Part shown: piece by piece, positions 31,861 to 42,371 of the stretch
How positions within the stretch are numbered: the stretch's first letter is position 1
Layout: every line of letters begins with the position of its first letter
Source: Asparagopsis taxiformis
Lineage: Eukaryota; Rhodophyta; Florideophyceae; Bonnemaisoniales; Bonnemaisoniaceae
DNA: 64,000 bases
NCBI GenBank assembly: GCA_030407315.1
Contig: JALQPE010001958.1
Span: 124,001 to 188,000 of the forward strand
Reading direction: 5' to 3'
The notes under the pieces: generated by a model
Told to the model about the DNA's origin: nothing
The model's input: the letters and a program-made list of their open reading frames with translations, nothing else
Database searches by the model: none
Made by a program: the position numbers and the translations under genes

Positions 31861-32879
31861 AAGATGGAAACAGGGATTTTCAGAATCTGTTGTTTAAGTA
31901 GCACTCTGCGGGCGGAAATGACGTGTAGGAGAACAATAGAGGGATGAATTTGAAACAGAGCGGTGCGATGGGAGGCCCAGAAAAACGATACCTAGGCTGC
32001 GAATTACGCTTGGAAGCACATGATCTGGCAGAGGAGGCGCACATTATCGTATCTTCTACCGCCTTTTATTGTCTAGAATGACGTCATCACTACAGAAATA
32101 TAGGAAAAACACTAGCATATGGGGCCTACAGGACAGGCGGAGGTGAAGAGTAAGAAAAATGGCGCACTTTCCTGGACGAGGAGTCCGCCCTTCCAGTGAT
32201 GATGTGGATGGTATATATCGATAACGTCATTGTATGCTCCGAGTACACTTGGCAGGCAGTCAAAGCGGGCCACGTGGATGGTGGCGGTTAGGAAACAGCA
32301 GTGTCGAAGAATTTTTATAATTTTCATGTTTCAAGCGAGCAGTGAGTCTGCATTGCAATATATAAATGTATCCTAATTTAAGATATCACACCGAGTACGA
32401 TTCAACGAGACATCGTGTTTTCACCTTGTGAATAGGGCCGAGAATATGGTAGAGTATACGAGTAGGAACTACGTGCATGAGAAAATCAGATTCAGTATTA
32501 GTGCTTAGAGCATCACTGCGTAACAAACGGAAGTGGATACGTCTTGGCCAGGCTGGTGTTTAGGGAATGCGATACAAGATAGCAAAACGATATTGAGTAG
32601 GTCGAGCCCGGATGAAATAGCAATCATTGTGCATAAAGTAATGAGCATAGGACAAATCATTGTGGTGAAACAGTTCATTGGATCGAATGAAAGCCAGGAA
32701 AGGTTTCTTAATGGTTGAATTTAGTGGCGGAGAAATATAATTCTGCACTATAGCGGAGAAGTAGCGGAAAAGAGTAAATCTCCTTCAGCAAGCGAGACAT
32801 GCATCAATATTGCCCAGTATAGTTCGTCTGAAGTGCAAGTTGAACCTCGCAAAGTGAATATCAGAGGTCGTTGGCTAGT

Positions 32880-35065
32880 GGTTGAAGAAGTCTGCAACGA
32901 TGGAGCAATTCTTGAAAACGGATTTGGCTGCAGAAAACTATTCCGAACAGGCCAGAGTTCGTGCAGTTCTCTTCGACGGAGAATCTGGCTGGGTGTACGG
33001 TGAAATTTTTGTTCAACGGATCGTTTAGGGGTGCTCCGGACGTCCAAAATTGTGTCAACCTCGAGATGACGGCGTACTACACTTGTAGCCGTTGGTGGGC
33101 CGGGCTGAAACCGAACTCGGTTGGTACCATTGGGCAGGAATGGATTGCTGGTTTGTTGGAAATCTTCGGGTACGTGAAGGAGGTGGCCGAGTATTGGAAC
33201 GTTTCGGATGTGTTGAGGATGCTGGATGGCTCCATTCCCAGCGTGGGTGACCCGAGCAAGAGCTTCGACATTCACTCACGCGTTGTCGAAGTTTTTGCGC
33301 TGATGGTGCCCAAGAAGGGGTTCTGAGCGGACTTACATCCCAAGGAAGGCCCTCCCAATGGCTCCAAGTTTGAGAAGATCTTTCCCAATCGGAAGTCTGT
33401 GTTTTGAAAGGACGCCAGGAAAATGCTCCTGCGCGTAACTGGCTACCGCGACATGTAAATGCGGAAACAATTTTACGTGGTGGACCCACACATCCCACAT
33501 GCTGCGCTCCCAGTCACATGTGGTCATGATTCCGCCAACCCTTCCCCTTCCATTTCCATTTCCCTGACCATCCCTTCATCCTCCATTCCTTTGCCTTTGA
33601 AGAATCCAATTGAGGTAGTACCACCTCAATTAGATTCTTCCAGCTATTCCGAGGCTGCCTCTGTTTCTGCCACTGCCCCTGTCGTGTCTGCATCGTCCGG
33701 AGTGGAAACTTCTGGGAAAGTGATGCCCAAAAGGAGTACCTGCCTGAAAGAGAGTCGTTCCGGTCGTGGTGGAACAGCGACGGCGGGTGGTGCGAGCCCT
33801 ATTCAGGTCGTCGAGCTGGAGAGCGCACCCAAGGATGCGGGTAAAAGCTCCATCCTCGGGAAGCGCAACTGGGAAACCGCTTCTGCGACGCCCGAGCCCT
33901 CTACCAAAAAGAGGAAGCTCAGTGAGACTTCATCAAAGTCGTCGTCAAAGAAATCCAAGTCGGCTTCCAGAGGACGTTCTCGGGAGCCGATTCTCCAGTT
34001 CGACGACGCCCATGAAAATCCTATTCCCGACAGTATCGTCGATGAGAATGTGGCCGCCGTTCTCCCCAGCGCAATTGCGTCTGGTAGCCCGATGAAGTAC
34101 TACATGGAAATTACGACGGTAGAGACGGTGCGGGCGGAAATAAAGGCGGCAGCATTCCTGGCAGCTGCATCGCCAGGTGCTGAGGACTCGGTGGTGGAAT
34201 AGTACTTTGCGGTGAAGCGGCGTTGCTGGACAACATGGGGGTGGTTGTTGTGGAAGGCCTCTTGCAGTCGTCCACGGCTGGTAGTGCGACGCATGACCTC
34301 TTCAGTCACTTTTCTCGGCAGTTCCAGCTGGTTGAGGAGGTTGAAAAGCCACAGAAACCCTCCCAGCAGTCTGATTCTGATTATGAAGACAGGAAACCAC
34401 AGGACGAGCCCCCAGATTTCGCCAAGCCCGGTTTTGATCCTTCGCCGTGGCATTTCATCCACAACGTGGGTGCTGCGAAGGACCGCATAGATGGTGGTCG
34501 TGGGCGACTCCCCCTGCCGCGGTGTGAATTGTGCGACAAGCTGGAGGAGGGGAATTTGGATATGTACAGGAACAAGTTGGTGGCAGAGCTTGCTCTTGGT
34601 GTTTGTGCGGATTTCTTGAAGTTGGGAATGGAGGGTGAGGATCCTGTCTTTTTCCCGAAGACAGGATTACGGCTGCTTCTTAAAACAGATGGGGCTGCGG
34701 ACCAGGATGGGCACACGGACTTCTGAGAATCCCAATTTTGAGGAGTCGGACCTACCCAATCCCCATCCTATTTCATGATGTCGAGCGGATCCGATGGGTT
34801 CTTTATAGTAGCTGCACCTTATAGTCATGTATGCCTGGTCCATACGGACGCCGACATGTGGAAGGTTCCCGTTAACCACTTTTATGTGCCACCCTATTCC
34901 GTCTTAGTTGATCGCGGTGACCTTTACCATTACGGGGTCGGCTTCAGGTGAGGAGATCTTCCTGTGGGAGCAGAATTTAGTCTATGGTCTGCCCACGCGC
35001 GGCCACATCTACTTGAAGACGGAGAAGGACGTCCTCACGGACCACATCCACACCGTCGAATATTA
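32880..35065 (+). pseudogene. Degenerate 2OG-Fe(II) dioxygenase gene
   Basis: Four same-strand pieces in changing frames: 32961-33326 (MTAYYTCSRWWAGL..., unknown N-terminal domain), 33459-34202 (Ser/Pro-rich with a nuclear-signal-like STKKRKLSETSSKSSSKKSK), 34223-34726 (FDPSPWHFIHNVG ... TDGAADQDGHTDF, the HxD iron motif at ~34712) and 34790-35065 (VPVNHFYVPPYSVLVDRGDL, YHYGVGF, then GHIYLKTE). The last two read as the double-stranded beta-helix of a 2OG oxygenase: HxD, then PPxSxxxxxGDLxHxGxGF with the distal His. Several stops lie between the pieces. It is related in layout to the dioxygenase half of the gene at 58304-62289. Not functional. Confidence 0.55.
33599..33640. repeat. 42-bp quasi-palindrome in coding DNA
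   Basis: Arms gaagaatccaattgaggt and acctcaattagattcttc pair with one mismatch across six bases. In this case the frame stays open through it. Confidence 0.7.
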
Positions 35066-35485
35066 AAAGTATGACAGGAGCAATAGATAGCATACGAGAA
35101 GTATTAAAACCTATGCTATTGTTCCCTGCTATGAAGTTCTGTCTTTCTCATCTCAACATTATTCGCTTAGCCCACCTTTCTATTTTCATCTATACATCTG
35201 ACCTTCATGTCATAGTTTAGTGCTACTAAGCCTATTGATTGCTACATTTTTGTATTAGTCTACAACTTTACATGATTTCACTAGCTAGACCGTAGGGGGG
35301 AACTAGTTTTAGACCTTGACAACCCGTGAGGTTCGACTATAAGAGACGTTGCTGAGATAACACATGACACAGAATGCTCCTGGAAGCCACTCACAGCCGT
35401 ACAAACGTTCTGCTGAGCCATGTTCCTGACTTCCCAATTCCTTGCTCACCCTTCCCTAGGTGGGAGGGGGACGGAACTCTCAGCC
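35066..35485. other. Gene-free stretch
   Basis: AT-rich; nothing supported before the first foldback element. Confidence 0.3.
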
Positions 35486-35951
35486 CCTTACAGCGGAAGC
35501 CGTTTACCGGGGATTCTTACAGCAAAGTCATCGTTACGATGACTTTGCTGTAAGAAAGCGTTTCCATTACAGTGGCCAAGAATTTTTTCACCGGGTAAAA
35601 AAATCATGGCAGCTGTAATGATTTATTTTCTTACAGCAAAGTCATCGTAACGATGACTTTGCTGTAAGGAAACGTTTCCATTGCAGTGGCCAAAGAAATT
35701 TTACCGGGTAAAAAATCAGCAAGAATTTTTACCGGGTGAAAAATCGTGGCTGCTGTAATGATTTATTTTCTTACAGCAAAGTCATCGTTACGATGACTTT
35801 GCTGTAAGAAAGCGTTTCAATTACAGTGGCCAAGAATTTTTTACCGGGTAAAAAATCATGGCTGCTGTAATGATTTATTTTCTTACAGCAAAGTCATCGT
35901 AACGATGACTTTGCTGTAAGCATCCCTGGTAAATTGCTTCCGCTGTAAGCG
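35486..35951. repeat. Foldback element 1 with four 39-bp palindromes
   Basis: Outer ends (ccttacagcggaagccgttt at left; its near-complement ending ccgctgtaagcgg at right) form a long terminal inverted repeat. Inside, the palindrome cttacagcaaagtcatcg-tta-cgatgactttgctgtaag occurs at 35516, 35630, 35770 and 35882, separated by ttaccgggtaaaa blocks. No ORF. Confidence 0.75.
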
Positions 35952-35999
35952 GCAGGTACTTCCGTCCTTTTCCGACCTAGGGAAGGGTGAGGAGGGAAT

Positions 36000-36780
36000 T
36001 ATGAAGTCAGGAAACAGGGTATAGGAATGGTATGGACGGCTGTAGGCGGCAATAGGTAACACATTGTGTTGTTTACACCCGGTTTGAGCTGGGTGTTGTG
36101 TCTAGTATGGTTGGAGGAGTGTACGAAATTTCTACCACGTGGTCGGAAATGGTTCAATTTTCTCACGACAGAGATTCTGACTTTCGAAATTCAAACTCGT
36201 TAAAGTGGGCTGGAGTTGGTGTGAACACCTCCAGGACCTCTGGGAAGGATCTGGTAACACATGTCCTGTGACTGCACGCGGTTATCCTCTCTGAAATCAA
36301 CCATAGATTATCGGAGGGCAAAATCTACTCTTGGTGCCGTGTGGCACATTGACTATACAAAACCGTCTGTTTCCAGTTTTTATATACTTTACTCTCGAGT
36401 AGATAGGATTTCAGCTGTCCGAGTAAAGAATGGGCCATATAAATGTTTCATTTCAACACAAGCATTGTGCAATTCAACCTCTTCCAGGTCCAAAAACTTG
36501 TCCAGAGTACACTTCCAGGCCATCGCCTGGGAGCGTACTCTGGACAATTTTTTGGACTAAGTGCACTTTCAAGTGCATGCACTTGGAGGCATCCAGTCCA
36601 AATCTACGTCGTTCCGACAAAGTTGAATTTTGGCCATGGCCGAAATTCATCATATCTGCAGTTGTGAGAATCTGATGACCAAAAATCGATGCATTCTGCC
36701 AGCCCTAATGCGCAAGCCAGAAGCTTTACGGACAGATAAAACACCTTTCTGTAATCCCCAGAGCCACTCCAGCCCTTATA
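36000..36780. repeat. Flanking module of the foldback cluster, including one 172-bp satellite unit
   Basis: Text after each foldback element is related between 36000, 37310 and 38385 (gacggctgt.. ggtgtgaacacctccaggac.. gcatagattatcgg). A unit of the 39-kb satellite lies at about 36595-36775. No gene. Confidence 0.5.
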
Positions 36781-36850
36781 CACTACGGTGTTGAAAAGGG
36801 GGCCTCAGACAGTACGGTGAGACAGTGATTTTTACTGCCTCACTGTACAA
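36781..36850 (+). repeat. CACTA-like terminus fragment
   Basis: It starts cactacggtgttgaaaaggg and carries the first GACAGT repeats, then ends within ~70 bp. Same terminus as 30291. Confidence 0.65.
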
Positions 36851-37083
36851 TGATCTTCAGGAAGTAGGATATTCTCTAAGCCTAGCACGGGAGAGAAAGA
36901 TGGAAGCGTAGGCATGCAGAAGTATAGAGGCAATAGTATGTGTAGACTATGGCAGTGGTAGAAAAGTATTTCATGCACGAAAAGGACTGGTAGAGTGACA
37001 CTAGAGAAGTGATGCTTAGCAGGAAGGGATGTGGAGATGATGAAGGAGGACAACAGACATGAGATCGAGGGTTGAGACCAACG

Positions 37084-37298
37084 GCTTACAGACGGAGCAG
37101 TTTACCAGGGATGTTTACAGCAAAGTCATCGTTACGATGACTTTGCTGTAAGAAAACAATTCATTACAGTAGCCATGATTTTTTTACCGGGTAAAAAATT
37201 CCTGGCCACTGTAATGAAAACGTTTTCTTACAGCAAAGTCATCGTAACGATGACTTTGCTGTAAGCATCCCTGGTAAACTGCCTCAGCTGTAAGCGGC
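37084..37298. repeat. Foldback element 2 with two 39-bp palindromes
   Basis: Palindromes at ~37114 and 37227, with outer inverted ends (gcttacagacggagcagttt and aactgcctcagctgtaagc). Confidence 0.75.
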
Positions 37299-37983
37299 TG
37301 GGAGCTTGGTCCCTCCCTCACCTTGGGAAGGGTGAGCAAGGAATTGTGAAGCCGTAAAACATGGCAGAGGGATGGTTTGGACGGCTGTTAGCGGTGTTGG
37401 GGAGCACTCTGCGTCGTGCTAACCCAGTCTGGGCTGGGTGCCCTGCCTGGTACGGCGGGAGGAGTGCACAAAATTTCAAACACAATTTCCTCAAGAGTGA
37501 AATTCTGATTGTCGAAACTCAGCCTCCCTAAAATGAACTAGAGCTGGCATGAGCACCTCCAGGACGTCTGGAAAGGTACTGACAGCACGTTTTCGGAGCA
37601 TTGGCGCAGCTGTTCTCTCTGAGATCAAGCATAGAGTATCCGTGGCCAGATTCTATTCCTGGTGCCGTGTGGCACAGTGACCACACCAAATCGCCCTTTT
37701 CAGCAGACTATAGATCTGAGTTACTAGGAATCTAGCTGCCTTCAATACCAACATAGTTGGTAAGTAGGCTAGCCTAGGATTGTAGGAAAATCAGGAAGGA
37801 TGGGAGGGTAGGTATGCAGCAACATGAAGGGGATAGTATGAGTAGATTATGGCGGTGGTAGAGAAGGATTGCACTCACTGAAGGGTCGGCTGGAGTGACA
37901 CCGGAGTCGACATAGAAGGGAGGTTGGGATAGGCTGGGATGAAGGAAGACAAGAGACATGAGAGAGAGGGTGAAGCCAGACCG

Positions 37984-38363
37984 CTTACAGCTGAGGCAGT
38001 TTACCGCGGGTGCTGACAGCAAAGTCATCGTTACGATGACTTTGCTGTAAGGAAAGAAAACATTACAGCAGGCACGTTTTTTTACCCGGTAAAAAAATTC
38101 TTGGTGATTTTTTACCCGGTAAAAATTCTTCGCCTACTGTAATGTTTCCTTTTCTTACAGCAAAGTCATCGTTACGATGACTTTGCTGTAAGAAAACGTT
38201 TCATTACAGTAGCCACGATTTTTTACCCGGTAAAAAAATTCTTGGTGATTTTTTCACCCGGTAAAATCCTTCGCCCACTGTAATGTTTTCTTTTCTTACA
38301 GCAAAGTCATCGTAACGATGACTTTGCTGTAAGCATCCCTGGTAAACTGCCTCAGCTGTAAGC
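37984..38363. repeat. Foldback element 3 with three 39-bp palindromes
   Basis: Palindromes at ~38016, 38154 and 38295, spaced by tttttacccggtaaaa blocks. Outer ends are gcttacagctgaggcagttt and its complement. The duplicated inner block suggests tandem growth. Confidence 0.75.
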
Positions 38364-39235
38364 GTCTGGTACCTTGGTCCCTCTCTCACTTTGGGAAGGG
38401 TGAGATAGGAATTTTGAAGTCGGGAACATTGTGGAAGGATGGTTTCGACGGCTTCGGGCGGCTTTGAAGAGCAATCTGTGTCTTGTTCACCCGGGCTGAA
38501 CTACCTAAAAAGTTCAGTATTGGGAGAGCAGCACGGTAAATTCCGACCACCATTTTCTCACGACAGAGATTCTGGCGGTCGAAATTCAAACTCGTTAAAA
38601 TGGACTAGAGTTGGTGTGAACACCTCCAGGACCTCTGGAAAGGTACTACCTGCACATTTTCCGAGGCTACAAGAAGCCGGTCTCTCCAATATCAAGCATA
38701 GATTATCGGTGCGCAAAATCTACTCCTGGTGCTGTGTAGCACATTGACTATACAAAACCGTCCGTTTCCCGTTATAATAAACTATACTCTCAAGTAGGTA
38801 GGAATCTAGATATTCACCTTACATCGATGGTTATGAAGTAGGTTAGCCTAGGACTGAAGGACAGAAGGTAAAGGATAGGATGGTAGGCATGGGGTAAAAT
38901 GAAGGTGGTGGTATGAGTAGAATACGGAAGTAGTAGACAGGTATTTAATGCACAGGAGGGGCGTGTGAAGTGACACCAGAGGCGCGGTGCGTCACAGGAA
39001 GGGAGACTGGAATAATGAAGGAGAACTAGAGGCATGAGAGATAGGTTGTTGAGGCATGCTTCTAGCTCTATTATATAACTACATTGCTCCTCTATAGGCT
39101 ACGCAATCCATTCCAGAAGTTCTAGTTAAAAATGGACTATATGAATGTTTCATTTCAATATCAGCATTGTGCAGTTGAGCCTCTTCAAGGTCCGAAAACT
39201 TGTCCAGAGTACGCTTCCAGGCCACTTGAAGGCAT

Positions 39236-39945
39236 CCAGAACACTTGCACTTCGTTCTTGCAAAGTTCAATTTTGGCTATCACATCTCCAGTTGTGGGAG
39301 TCTGGTGACCAAAAGTCGATGCATTCTGGAATCCCTACCACGCAATTCAACAGCTTTACGGACACATAAAACACTTTTCCGTACTCCCTAGAGCCACTCC
39401 AGCCCTTACGGATCACTTACACTTCGTTCCGACAAAGTTCAATTTTGGCCATCACATCTCCAGTTGTGAGAATCTGGTGACCAAAAATTAGTGAACTCCG
39501 GAAGCTCTACCTCGCAAGCTACCAGCTTTCAGGGCAAATAAAACCCGTTACAGTACTCCCCAGACCCACCCCAACCTTCCCAGACCACTTGCACTTCGTT
39601 CCGACAAAGTTCAATTTTGGCCATCACATGTCCAGTTGTGGGAATCTGGTGACCAAAACTCGATGCATTCTGTCAGCCCTAATGCGCAAGCCAGCAGCTT
39701 TACGAACTCATAGAACACTTTTCCGTACTCCCTAGACCCACTCCAACCCTTACAGACCACTTGCACATAATTCGGACAAAGTTCCATTTTGACCATCACA
39801 TCTCCAGTTGTGAGAATCTGGTGACCGAAAATCGATGAATTCTACCAGCCCTACCACGCAAGCCAGAAGCTTTGAGTGCAATTAGAACACGTTTTAGTGC
39901 TTCCTAGAACCACCCCAACCCTTCCAGACCACTTTACAGCCTTTT
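39236..39945. repeat. ~172-bp satellite, four tandem units
   Basis: Each unit has cacttcgttccgacaaagtt, then catcacatctccagttgtg, then tctggtgaccaaaa, then a ctccctagacccactccaac-like block. Units start near 39240, 39414, 39588 and 39760. The length is close to a nucleosome repeat. Confidence 0.75.
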
Positions 39946-40037
39946 TCGCGGGGTCCGAAATCGTCTCCTTCTTCTTCCCGAGTGAGAAACATCAGTCCCT
40001 CTCGAATGCTTACAGAGAGGTTGGTTTACTATGGTTT

Positions 40038-40497
40038 CTTACAGCAAAGTCATCGTTAAGATGACTTTGCTGTAATGTTTTGTTTTCTTACAGCAAAGTC
40101 ATCGTAACGATGACTTTGCTGTAATGTTTTGTTTTCTTACAGCAAAGTCATCGTAACGATGACTTTGCTGTAATGTTTTGTTTTCTTACAGCAAAGTCAT
40201 CGTAACGATGACTTTGCTGTAATGTTTTGTTTACTTACAGCAAAGTCATCGTAACGATGACTTTGCTGTAATGTTTTGTTTACTTACAGCAAAGTCATCG
40301 TAACGATGACTTTTCTGTAAGCAACCTGGGTAAACTGCCTTTGCTGTAAGAAAACTGAATAGCAGTTCCGACAGCTTGTCCTGAGGAGGCAAATCCGCCT
40401 TAACGATGACTTTGCTGTAAGAAAACAGAGAACTTACAGTTTTGACAGCTTGTCCTGAAGAAAAAAATCCGCCTTAACGATGACTTTGCTGTAAGAA
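40038..40497. repeat. 49-bp tandem array of the 39-bp palindrome
   Basis: Palindromes begin at 40038, 40087, 40136, 40185, 40234 and 40283, a strict 49-bp period with tgttttgttttc-like spacers. Two half-palindromes (cgatgactttgctgtaag) follow at ~40400 and ~40475 with agcttgtcctga blocks. Confidence 0.85.
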
Positions 40498-40804
40498 AAC
40501 AGAGTAATTACAGGTCTGACAGCTTGTCCTGAAAACCCGTCCTCCCGCCCAAGTTTATTCTTCCTACCCTAGAGCTCTACTGACGTTCCCAGTCGCAAGT
40601 ATCGTACCACTTGAACACTATCACACAGCTAGAATTGTCACCTGTCCCTCATGGCGACCAGCGCCGAGCGAAGAGCGAAACAAGGGCCACAAGCACAGTC
40701 GCAAAAGTTCCATTCTCTCCATTGATCTCCCATATGACGATTCTACATAGGCGACGGTTTCACTCGATGCCGTCTTCGCAAGCTGCGTCTCTATCGTCTG
40801 AGAA

Positions 40805-41697
40805 ATGTCGCATCTACGCATCGCATCTGTAGCCATCCTACTTGCGACAGCATTCTCACACGGTCTGCTGTCCGATCCGCCACAACGCGGGCTCCTCTCC
40901 GGCAGCGAACTATCGCCCTCAATATACTTTCATTCGGCGCCGCGTGATCGCTATGCGCATTTTCCTACTGGACTGAAAAGCACCGTTCGAGGTGCCGGAT
41001 CGCGCTCTCAGGAAGTTGCGGGCGCACATAATTGGACGCTATTCGATCCCATGGCGCAGAGCGATACATGGCGCTCCGGTGTGTGTGGTGACGAGAAGGG
41101 GGCCCGCAGCAGCATCTTCGTGGTGGTAGGTTTTATTATCGTGGCAGGATTTCGCGCAAGTACACCAAGGGCCAAGTTATTGAAGTCTCGACTGTTGTCA
41201 TCGCCAATCATGGTGGATTCATGCAGTTACACTTATGTGATGTGTCCAAGTGCAACGGCGAGATCTCAAAACAGTGTTTCAAACGTGGTACATGTCATGA
41301 ACTGAAGCGTGCTAAATCTGCCTGCGATTAATCGCATAATTATGGTGCGGAGCGGTGTGGTCCGATTGATGAAAAGCATCCTGGGAGATGTATTTACCGT
41401 GTAAGATTGGGAACGGGCTGGAGAGATTTGGGGAAGCCACGATGAGATTTCGTCTACAGAAAGGTGTTACAAGCCGACATTGCGTGTTACACTGGTACTG
41501 GGCTAGTGCTCATCAGTGTAGTGCACCGGGGCTGTCGGAGTATTTTGAGAGGATGGAAGGTGCTTGGGGCAAATGTAGGGGCCCCTACAGATACTGGTAT
41601 CTCAAGAAAACCATGTGGTGGAGAGGTGTTTCCGCAGGAGTTTCATCAGTGCTCTGATGTGAGAATTGTTGAAAGGAAGCGTCTGCAGAGAGATTGA
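40805..41697 (+). pseudogene. AA15-like lytic polysaccharide monooxygenase, broken
   Basis: LPMOs oxidatively cut chitin or cellulose using copper held by the mature N-terminal His. The ATG at 40805 starts an 18-residue signal peptide (hydrophobic AILLATAFS) followed by HGLLSDPPQRG, putting His at position 1 of the mature chain. GVCGDEKGA follows. After a shift near 41110 come GRISRKYTKGQVIEVSTVVI and ANHGGFMQLHLC (second copper His), then CGPIDEKHPGRC. A TAA at 41329-41331 lies inside the palindrome tgcgattaatcgca. Near 41390 another shift gives ERFGEATMRFRLQKGV and HCVLHWYWASAHQC. The ending EFHQCSDVRI lies in the earlier frame. Order and motifs fit AA15. Two shifts and a stop make it a pseudogene. 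Confidence 0.72.
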
Positions 41698-42371
41698 TTA
41701 CGAATTAGAATTGGGACAAGTTGATTCAAACACTGCCTTGAGGCAGTTTGAGAAATTCGATAGTGCACTTCTCTAGCGATAGATACAGTGGCTGAAACTG
41801 TAATAGTTTGTCGATCAGGGATGCGATGGCAGCACTCTGAACGGCGACAGTGCCAGAGACCCAGATCAACATCCTTGTAAAAGTTTTCTGACTGCTTCCA
41901 CCAGCCAAGTTTGGTAGTTGGCCTAAACAGCAAGCACCAATTCAGCGCATTTCTGTTGCTCGGCATCTAATGAAAAGGTTGAAAACGCTCTATATCTCAA
42001 ACGGCATCGTGCACTGCCCAACGGCCAGAATCTCCTGACTAATCCTTCCACCGCATAAACTAAACAACAACGCAATGGTCGGCATCAACCCCGCTTGTCG
42101 CAAATCAACACGATCGGCATTCCAGCACATTGGGTCGAACCATAACACAACAGTGTTAGCCGAGACACTGCGCATGGCCGTGATCGATAAACCACCGATA
42201 CCAAGTTCATAATGCCCGAATCCTCCACTCGGCAGCATCACTGGTGATTTCCCGTTGTTTCCGCCATGCCTGTCGACCTTCACCCTCCATGCCACGCATT
42301 CGACCGGTGAAATAACCGCACCAGCCGGCCATCACGTGCACCATTCCACGACGACCCATCTGCGCAGCAGC
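41698..42371. other. Gene-free stretch before Sel1 gene
   Basis: Minus-strand short frames only. Probably contains the promoter of the Sel1-repeat gene; no element recognised. Confidence 0.3.

Larger units (their letters stand above)
30291..32747 (-). mobile_element. CACTA-like non-autonomous element, copy 2 (inverted)
   Basis: The left end is the clean terminus cactacggtgttgaaaaggg, followed by dense GACAGT/ACTGTC repeats. Inverted relative to copy 1 at 12739-14935. The same terminus recurs at 36781 and, as its complement, at 46403. It is about 260 bp longer than copy 1, mainly from expansion of the 35-bp array and a ~137-bp internal inverted repeat. No transposase. Confidence 0.6.

Noticed and set aside
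12739..32747. One giant transposon with 2.2-kb terminal inverted repeats
   Set aside because: The interior is a mix of separately inserted, decayed elements with no common gene set; kept only as a testable possibility.
40038..40320. CRISPR-like look: palindromic repeats at constant 49-bp spacing
   Set aside because: The 10-12 bp spacers are nearly identical to each other, the repeat is a full palindrome also found in foldback elements, and the setting is eukaryotic. It is a tandem array.
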